Assembly (NCBI GenBank): GCA_036274075.1
Contig: DASUGK010000030.1
Coordinates: forward strand, 1-64,000
Direction of reading: 5' to 3'
DNA: 64,000 bases
Source: CADEED01 sp036274075
GTDB lineage: Bacteria > Pseudomonadota > Gammaproteobacteria > Steroidobacterales > Steroidobacteraceae
Positions 8,272-16,500 of the stretch are shown here, one piece after another. The notes below the pieces were generated by a model. The model saw only the letters and a program-made list of their open reading frames with translations, was not told the origin of the DNA and made no database searches. Within the stretch, counting starts at the first letter, position 1, and each line of letters begins with the position of its first letter. The translations under genes and the position numbers were made by a program.

Positions 8272-10265
8272 AGCACGAACACCAGCAGCAGCAACAGCGT
8301 CGCGAAGCTGTAGAGCAGGTAGGTGGCGATCCGGCCCTGCTGCAGCCAGGCCAGCGACTCCGCGACTCGCTGCACGAGGTTGGCCAGCGGCAGGTACAAC
8401 ATCTGCCACAACCGGTCGCCGATCTCGACGCGATAACGCGGTGCGCGGTCGAAAGGCGTCGGCAGCTCGCGCTGCATGGCGAAGAACGACGTGAAGATGT
8501 GGCGTATCGGCTGGCCGAAGCCCTCAGCGGTGTCCTGCATGCGCGCATCCTGGCGCGCGAACCCGCAGTCCCAGGCCGGGCCGCGACGCACGCGCCGGTG
8601 GTAGAAGCGGCTGACGATGAACAGGATCAGGAGTACGGTACCGACGATGGCCGCCATGAACACCAGCGGCGCATAACCCGCCTGCCGCGCCGGCACGGGC
8701 ACGAAGTGCCACCAGCTCGAGGCGGGCGTGTCGGGAGCGAAGCCGAGTTGCGTGGGGACCTGCGCGAGCAGAGCGACCACCTGCGACGGCAGCAGGCCCA
8801 GTGCCACGCAACCCAGCGCCAGCCAGGCGAGGCCGGCGCGTTCCAGCCAGCCCGCGTCATGGGCGTCGGCCAGTGCTGCCTCGCGAGGCTGGCCCAGGAA
8901 GACGACGCCGAAGAATTTCACCATGACGTAGGCGGCCAGCGCGGCGACCAACGCGATGACCGCGGCGCCGAGCGGCAACAACATGTTCACGAAGGTCTGG
9001 GGCACTTCGTGCGCCGACAGGAACGCCTGCAGCAGCAGCCACTCGGATACGAAGCCGTTGAGCGGTGGCAATCCGGCCAGCGCCAGCGCGCCGACCAGCG
9101 TCAGCCACGCCACCCAGGGCATGCGATGGATCAATCCACCCAGCCGGCCCAGGTTGCGTTGACCGGTGGCGTGCAGCACCGAACCGGTTCCCAGGAACAG
9201 CAGGCTCTTCATGAAGGCGTGGTTGATGGCGTGGTAGAGCACGGCCACCAGCGTGAGCGCCGCGATCGCCGGCATGCCGACACCATGGAACACCACGGCG
9301 AGTCCCACGCCCGTGAACAGCACGCCGAGGTTCTCGATCGAGGAGAACGCCAGCAGGCGCTTCATGTCGGTCTGCGCCGCCGCGAACACCACGCCGTATA
9401 CCGCGGTGAACAGGCCGATGCCGAGCGGCAGCAGGCCCCACCACCACGCGGGATCGCCGAGCAGGTCGAAGGTGATGCGCAACAGGCCGTACAACGCGGT
9501 CTTCAGCATCACGCCGCTCATGAGCGCCGACACGGGCGAGGGCGCCGCCGGGTGTGCCTCGGGAAGCCAGACGTGCAGCGGCACGAGACCGGCCTTGGCG
9601 CCGAAGCCGAACAGCGCCAGGCAGAACGCCACGCTCGCCCAGGCCGGCGACAGCGACGCGCCCCGCATGGCGTCGAAGGTGAACTGCCAGCTGCCGCCCT
9701 GCAGCACGCCGAACGACAGCAGGATGGCGATCGCACCCAGGTGCGCGATCAGTAGATAGATGAAGCCGGCGGCGCGGATCTCCGCCAGGCGGTGCTGCGT
9801 GGTCACGAGGAAGTACGACGAGAGCGCCATGGTTTCCCAGGACACCATGAACGCGTAGGCGTCGTCGGCCAGCAGCACGAATCCCATGCTCGCGAGGAAG
9901 AAGTGGTATTGCAGGCACATCAGGCCGGGCAGCGTGCCTTCGCCGCTGCGGAAGTAACCCGCGCCGAACAGCGAGATGCCGGCGGAGGCCGCGCCCAGCA
10001 GGAACAGGAATACATTGCCGAGCGCGTCGAGCCGCAGGTGGGCGGGAAGGTCGGGCAGGCCGAGTGGCAGCGTCAGCCGTTCCACCGGGCCGGCCATGCC
10101 GAGCAGCGCCAGGGCGGCGATGCCGAGCCCGATCAGCGCGCCGAGAGGAAACAGGAAGCGGCGTACCAGCGCAATGCTGGCGGGGCGCACCAGCCCGACC
10201 ACGCCGATGCAGGCCCAGGCCACCAGCAGCCAGACCATCGCAATGAGTACCGACACCGAGCCCAC
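8268..10265 (-). CDS. hyfB: hydrogenase-4 B-like antiporter-type membrane subunit
   Basis: First gene of the hydrogenase-like operon. It encodes a 665-residue NuoL/HyfB-type antiporter subunit with about 16 helices. Proton-path residues include Glu144 in VSWETMALSS, Lys224 in FGAKAGLVPLHVWLPEAH and the lysine of HAFMKSLLF. The C-terminus has extra helices and a cytoplasmic loop, as in HycC and HyfB. The start is a GTG at 10265 preceded by a short divergent promoter region shared with the ribbon-helix-helix gene. No ferredoxin-like (HyfA or HyfH), formate dehydrogenase or hydrogenase maturation gene is seen in the operon. Confidence 0.92.
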   Translation of the reverse strand: MGSVSVLIAMVWLLVAWACIGVVGLVRPASIALVRRFLFPLGALIGLGIAALALLGMAGPVERLTLPLGLPDLPAHLRLDALGNVFLFLLGAASAGISLFGAGYFRSGEGTLPGLMCLQYHFFLASMGFVLLADDAYAFMVSWETMALSSYFLVTTQHRLAEIRAAGFIYLLIAHLGAIAILLSFGVLQGGSWQFTFDAMRGASLSPAWASVAFCLALFGFGAKAGLVPLHVWLPEAHPAAPSPVSALMSGVMLKTALYGLLRITFDLLGDPAWWWGLLPLGIGLFTAVYGVVFAAAQTDMKRLLAFSSIENLGVLFTGVGLAVVFHGVGMPAIAALTLVAVLYHAINHAFMKSLLFLGTGSVLHATGQRNLGRLGGLIHRMPWVAWLTLVGALALAGLPPLNGFVSEWLLLQAFLSAHEVPQTFVNMLLPLGAAVIALVAALAAYVMVKFFGVVFLGQPREAALADAHDAGWLERAGLAWLALGCVALGLLPSQVVALLAQVPTQLGFAPDTPASSWWHFVPVPARQAGYAPLVFMAAIVGTVLLILFIVSRFYHRRVRRGPAWDCGFARQDARMQDTAEGFGQPIRHIFTSFFAMQRELPTPFDRAPRYRVEIGDRLWQMLYLPLANLVQRVAESLAWLQQGRIATYLLYSFATLLLLLVFVL

Positions 10266-10344
10266 GGCACTAGTGTTGCAGGATGCGAGTCAAATGTGAA
10301 TACTATTATCATCTGATGCACATAGCGCCCGGAGGCGGATTCGC
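10266..10344. promoter_or_regulatory. divergent control region with possible operator
   Basis: This 79-base gap separates the hydrogenase-like operon (leftward) from the ribbon-helix-helix gene (rightward). It holds the most AT-rich bases nearby. At 10297-10311 the sequence TGAATACTATTATCA is an imperfect dyad (outer TGA/TCA, inner AATA/TATT), of the size bound by ribbon-helix-helix dimers. A TTGACT on the minus strand (10285-10290) could be a -35 element for the operon, but I see no convincing -10 at the right distance. Operator and promoter assignments are inference. Confidence 0.4.
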
Positions 10345-10551
10345 TTGGCAATGGAAGAACGCACCGCGCGGCTCACGATCCTCATCGACCCACGCAAGAA
10401 GGCGGTTTTCGAGCGTCTTTGTGCCGAGGAAGACGCCACCCCATCGCAGGTGGTGCGGCGCCTGCTGCGCGCCTACATCGAGTCCCGTACGGGGAAACCG
10501 TGGTCGCCGGAAGGCGAGGGCAAGGCGGCGTCCCGCCGCAGGCAGAACTGA
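10345..10551 (+). CDS. small ribbon-helix-helix (CopG-like) DNA-binding protein
   Basis: A 66-68 residue protein with the ribbon-helix-helix layout: a strand ARLTILIDPR, helix A (KKAVFERLCAEED), the turn ATPSQ and helix B (VVRRLLRAYIESR), with a basic tail. Such dimers bind short palindromes and usually repress their own or adjacent promoters. The start is either TTG at 10345, nine bases after GGAGG, or ATG at 10351, fifteen bases after it; I favour TTG on spacing. It is divergent from the hydrogenase-like operon and is the obvious candidate to regulate it. No toxin gene follows, so I do not call it an antitoxin. Confidence 0.75.
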   Translation: MAMEERTARLTILIDPRKKAVFERLCAEEDATPSQVVRRLLRAYIESRTGKPWSPEGEGKAASRRRQN

Positions 10552-10580
10552 GCGCGATTCGCCGCGGCCGGCGCTGGTAG

Positions 10581-13500
10581 TCAGACCTGCGAGGCGGCCA
10601 CGTCCTCGGCTGCGCCCGCGACTAACCACTGCACGTGGACGTCGTGGATCGCACCATCGGCGACCAGGTCGACGGTGTTGCGGCCCGGCTTCTGCACCTG
10701 CCCGTCGATGGTGAGCTGCAACAACGCCTTCGTTCCTGGCTGGCGATCCACCGTGATCACCCAGGGCGTGCCGCGGTGCAGGTAACGGATGGTGAATCCC
10801 GGCCATTCCGCGGGCACGCAGGGTGCGAGCAACAGCTGGTTGGCGCGCAGGCGGAAACCCAGGATCCACTCCAGGCCCGCACGGTACAGCCAGCCCGCGG
10901 AGCCGGTGTACCACGTCCAGCCGCCGCGGCCTTCGTGCGGCGCCTCCGAGTACACATCCGCGGCCACGGCGTAGGGCTCCACCTTGTAGCGCTGCGCATC
11001 CGCGCGCGAGGTGCTGCGGCGGATGGGATTGAGCATGCCGAACACTTCCATGGCGAGATCGGCCTTGCCCTGGATCGCGAGCGCGATCAGCGTCCACACG
11101 GCGGCGTGCGTGTACTGGCCGCCGTTCTCGCGGATGCCGCGCGGATAGGCCTTCACGTAGCCCGGTTCCTGCAGCGACTTTTCGAAAGGCGGAGTGAACA
11201 ACAACGCCAGCGGAGGATCGCGCTTCAGCAAGTGCGCTTCGAGCGACTCCATCGCCCTGGCGGCGCGCGCCGGGTTGGCGGCCCCCGAGATCACGCTCCA
11301 GGACTGCGCGATGGCATCGATGCGGCACTCATCGTTCGCGGCCGAACCCAGCGGCGTGCCGTCGTCGAAGAAGCCGCGGCGATACCACTCTCCGTCCCAG
11401 GCGTGTTGCTCGAGCGCGGTGTGCAGGCGCGCGGCGGCTTCCGTCCACTCGGTCGCCAGGGTGTGTTCGCCGCGTTCGTGCGCGAACGGTGCGAACGCGG
11501 TGAGCGTGGCGTGCAGGAACCAGCCGAGCCAAACACTCTCGCCGCGGCCATGCTCGCCGACGCGGTTCATGCCATCGTTCCAGTCACCGGTGCCGATCAG
11601 CGGCAGGCCATGCGGTCCCATGTCGAGCGCACCGTCGAGGCCGCGACGGCAATGTTCGAACAGCGTGGCGGTTCGCACGCTGGGCGTCGGCTGGAAGAAC
11701 TCGTCGTGGCGCTCGCGCGGCAGCGCCGGGCCCTCGATGAACGGTAGTTCGACATCGAGGATGCCGTGGTCACCGGTGAGCTGCACGTAGTGCGCGGTCA
11801 CATAGGACAACCACACGCGATCGTCCGAGATGTGCGTGCGCACGCCCTGGCCGCTGTGCGGCAGCCACCAGTGCTGCACGTCGCCCTCGGGGAACTGGCG
11901 TCCCGCCGCGCGCAGGATCTGCTCGCGCAGCAGCTCCGGCTGCGCCAAGGCGAGCGCCATGGCGTCCTGCAACTGGTCGCGGAAACCATAGGCGCCGCTC
12001 GCCTGGTAGAACGCGGCACGCGCCCAGGTGCGGCAGGAAAGCGTCTGGTACAGCAGCCAGCCGTTCATCACGATGTCGAAGGCGCGATCCGGCGTTTCGA
12101 CCTGCACGTGGCCGGCGAGCTCGCGCCAGTACCGGCGCGTGTTCTCGAGCAGCGCGTCGACGTCCGTGGCGCGATGCCGCGCGACCAGCTCGCGCACCAC
12201 GCCGATGCGGTCCGCCTGGCCCGTCAACAGGATGAACTCGGTGGCCGCGCCCGGCGCGAGTTCGAAGCGGCTGCGCAGCGCCGCGCAGGGGTCGAGTGCC
12301 GGCCCGGTGCGCCCGGAGAATTTCCCGCCCAGGACCAGCGCCGCCGGCGCGTCGAGCGCGCCATGCCGTCCGAGGAATTCGCGCCGGTCGCAGGTCCATT
12401 CCTGCGCACGCGCCATGTCCATGAAGGCCAAGCCGGGGAAGGCGTGGTTCCAGGGATTGCGCGCCAGGAGCGTGCCGCTGTCGTCGCGATCGGTGATCAC
12501 GTGCGGTGCGCTGCCCACGCGCGCCGGGCCCAGCACCCATTCGAGGTAGGCCGTCACGGACAAGGTCCGGTCCCGCGTGGAATCGTTGCGCACCCGCAGC
12601 CGTGAAATCTTCACCGGGTCCTCGCCGGCCACCATGTGCAGGAGCTCCAGGGAAAGCCCGTGCGAGCGCTGCTGGAACCGGGTGTAGCCCAGCCCGTGCG
12701 TGCAGGAGTAATGCCCGTGTTCGTGGCGGATGGGAGAGGGCGTGGCGCTCCACAATTCGCCGGAGTCCTCGTCGCGCAGGTAGATAGCCTCGCCGGGCCG
12801 GTCGGTCACCGGGTCGTTGCACCACGGCGTGAGCGCGTTCTCGCGGCTGTTGCGTGCCCAGGTGAATCCACCGCCCTCGGCGGAGACGTGGAAGCCGAAG
12901 TGGCGATTGGCGATGACGTTGATCCACGGCGCGGGCGTCGGTTGCGACGTGTTGATGGTGTACTCGGTGCCGCGCGCGCCGAAACCTCCCAGGCCATTGA
13001 AGAACTCGAGCTCGCGGGCGGACTCCGGGTCGGTGCTGGCCACGGTCATCGCCGTCGACGGCGGGCGCCGCGGCGGCCGGGGCGCGGGCACAGGCGTGGG
13101 CTGCAGGCGTTCCACCTGGTCGGCGAGGCTTCCCTGGTGGGCATTGAGCACCACGCGCGCCGCGCCGAGCAGCGCGCCGCGGATGTCCGGCGTGATGAGA
13201 TCGCCGCGCAGGACGAATACCTTGCCGCGCGTGTCCGCGCCCGCGATGCGCGGCCGGCCCTGCGACACGCGCACCATGGTTTCGAGCGCCACCTGCAGGT
13301 CCTGCACGTAGGATGCGCCGCGTTCGTTGAGGATCACCAGGTCCACCGACAGCCGCTTGATGCCCCAGTATTCGTGCGCCTGCAGCAGCTGGCGCACCAC
13401 CGGCAGATCGTCGGAGTTCTCCACCCGGATCAGCACGATGGGCAGATCGCCGGAGATGCCCTGCGACCACAGCGGTTGCGGGCCGGAGGCTCCCTGGCGG

Positions 13501-16500
13501 ATGGCGTCCGCCGCGGCGCGCGCGGTGGCGTCGGCGAACAGGATCCGGCCTGCCAGTTGCTGGAACAGGTTGGCCTGTGATGCGTCGATGCCGAAGTGCC
13601 GCAGCTGCACCTGCGCCTGGGTCCAGGCCAGCGTGGCCGCGCGCAGGTACGCATTGGCGTCGCGATGCTTGTCCGCGATTTCCAGCACCTGCGAGCGCCC
13701 GTGCGCCACGCAGGTCCAGAATGCAATGCGCGCCGTGCCGTTGGCCGGCACGGTCAGCGTGTAGCGCAGCGCGAATATCGGGTCGAGCACCGTACCGACC
13801 GCGCCTGACAGTGTCCTTCCCTCGAGCATCGCGAGCGGCGTACGCAGTTCGCGTCCGCGGCCGATGAAACGCATGCGGTCGGTCTCGAATTCGGGGCCCG
13901 ACGCGGCGCTGCCTTCGACCACGGCATGATGCGAGCACCAGACTTCGGGCTCGTCGGGCGCGCGCCGGCGCCGGTTGGCGAGCAGCAGGTTCTGGCGCGC
14001 CAGGAACTCGGTGCGCACGAACATCTTCGAGAACACCGGGTGCGCGATGTCGGCAGCCTGGGCGCCGAGCACCAGTTCCATGTACGACGTCACCTCGACG
14101 TCGCGCGGACGGCCCGAGGAATTGCTGATCGACACGCGCCGCACCTCGGCGTCGTCCTCCGGGGACACCTGCACCTCGAGCGTGGTGAGCAGGTCGCCGT
14201 CCGCGCGGACGATCGCGGCACGGTCTTCCGTGAAACTCGCTTCGTAGAACGTCGTCTGCACCGCGCAGGGCTGGTAGCCCGCCGACCAGGTTCGGCCGGT
14301 GTCGACGTCGCGCAGCAGGAAGTAGCTGCCGGTGTCGTCACGCGTCGGGTCCTCGCGCCAGCGCGTCACCGCGATATCGTTCCAGCGGCTGTAGCCGGAT
14401 CCCGCGGCGCTGACCATCACCGAGTAGCGGCCATTGGAGAGCAGGTGGGTCTGCGGCGCCGAATCGTGTGGACTGGTGATGCGCCGCATCTCGGGCACCT
14501 GCGGATCGGTGGTGCGCGCCGCCGTGCCCACTTCCTCGGCGCGCGGATGCGCCACCGACACGTCGCGCGGCGTGCGTTCCTGCAGCAGCAGTTCGGTGGC
14601 CTGTATCGAGGCGTCGGAGTGGAAGCGCTGGCGCATGCGACCGTCGTTGAGCGCATTGGCGATGGCCACGATGCTCATGCCCTGGTGATGCGCCATGTAG
14701 CAGCGCACGTGCACGCATTGGGCCCCCTCGGGCACGCGGCTCGGCGTGAAATCCACCGCCTCGTAGAAACCATACCGGCCCTCGGCGCCGATCGCGGCCA
14801 GCGCCCGGTAGTTGGCCAGCGCCGCCTCGCCGTCGATCATGGCGGCGAGGCCCGTGGCGTAGGGCGCGACCACCTTGTTTTCCGACAGTCCGCGCTTCAG
14901 GCCCAGCCCGGGCACGCCGAAATTGGAGTACTGGTAAGTCAGTTCCAGGTCGCGCGCGTTGTATGCGGACTCGGAAACGCCCCAGGGCATGCGCAGCTCG
15001 CGGCCATAGGCCACCTGGCGCTTGACCACGAGCTGGCTGGTCTGCGCCAGCAAACTACCGTGCGGAGCGCGCAGCACCAGGTCGGGCATCAGGTACTCGA
15101 ACATCGATCCCGACCAGGAGACCAGCGCGGCGCCGGCGCCGATGGGAGTGACGGTGCGCCCCAGCCGGAACCAATGGCGCGCGGGGATATCGCCCTTGGC
15201 AATGGCGACGAAGCTGGCGAGCCGCGCCTCCGAGGCCAGCAGGTCGTAACAGGAGGAGTCGAGCGTGCCGTCCGTGGCGCGATAGCCGATGGACAGCAGC
15301 TTGCGCTGCGTGTCGAGCAGGAAGCCGAACTGCATGGCGCGCGCGATGTCGAGCGCCTTGCGCGCCAGTGCCTCGAGGTGCTCGACGATGAAGCCGGCCG
15401 GGTCGCGCGCCAGCAGGTCGCTGCGCCAGCTGTCGATGGTGCGGCGTGTCGCTTCCACCCAGTAGACGAGGTCGATGTGCCGGTCCGCATGCGCCTCGTT
15501 GGCGAGGGCACGCACCAGGTCGACCAGCGTCGAGGCGCGCTCGGCCGCCGTGGCGAGGTCGTCATCCTCGGGATCGAGGCGGCGGCCAGGGGGGCGGAGC
15601 GCGGCGTCGAGATCCGTGAACGCGGTCTCCAGCATTTCCCGCGTGATGGATTGACCGGGCACGAACGGGAACTGGCGCAATGCTCCACGCGCAAGGTCCA
15701 GCGAATCGGCGAGCCCGGCGATCGCCTCGGTGGTGGGCCGCGGATTCTGCTGCCACTGGCGGAACGCGCCCGCCAGCGTGATCAGGTGCGCGGCGAGATT
15801 GCCGGAATCGACCGAGGACACGTAACGCGGTTCGAGCGGCCGCAGGTCCTGCGTGTCGTACCAGTTGTAGAGATGACCGTGGCAGCGCGCCATGCGCGAC
15901 ACGGTGTCCAGGGTGGCCTCGATGCGGTCCAGCGCATCACGCAGTCCGCACCAGCCGAAATCGCGCGCTGCCACCACGGACAACAGGTACAGGCCGATGT
16001 TGGTGGGCGAGGTGCGATGCGCGAGCACCGGGCGCGGATCTTCCTGGAAGTTGTCCGGCGGCAAATGGTTGTCTTCGGCGGTGACGAAGGTCTCGAAGAA
16101 GCGCCACGTGCGCCGCGCGATGAGCCGCAGCTCGCGTTGCTGCTCATCGGTGAGCTCGGAGCGCGCCTCGGCGGCGGGCGGTGTCTGGCTGATGCGCCAG
16201 GCCACCGCGGGCGCGGCCAGCCACAGCGCCAGGAAGGGAATCGCGATGGTGGGCAACTCGCCCAGGGCGAGCCAGGTGGCGATGCCCAGCGCGACGGCGA
16301 GCAATACTCCGCGCGACATGCGCGCGTAGAAGCCGCCCGGCGTATTGCGCATGTTGCCCAGCAGGTCGGCCGGGACCCACTCGAGCATGTTCCGCCGCGT
16401 CACGAACAGGCGCCACAACGTGCGAACGATGGCGTCACACATCAGCCAGGCCTGGTAGGCCAGCATCGTCGTGAGCAGGCCTGTCTGCGCGATCGCCAGC

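Noticed and set aside
3142..10265. Functional group 4 [NiFe] hydrogenase or formate hydrogenlyase
   Set aside because: The NiFe cysteine ligands are replaced, and formate dehydrogenase, ferredoxin-like and maturation genes are absent here.
3142..10265. Respiratory complex I (nuo operon)
   Set aside because: Gene order and subunit types (B, C, E, F, G, I) are hydrogenase-4-like; NuoA, NuoE, NuoF, NuoG and separate NuoJ, K and N are missing.
10345..10551. Antitoxin of a toxin-antitoxin pair
   Set aside because: No small toxin gene follows; the next gene is the glucan synthase on the other strand.
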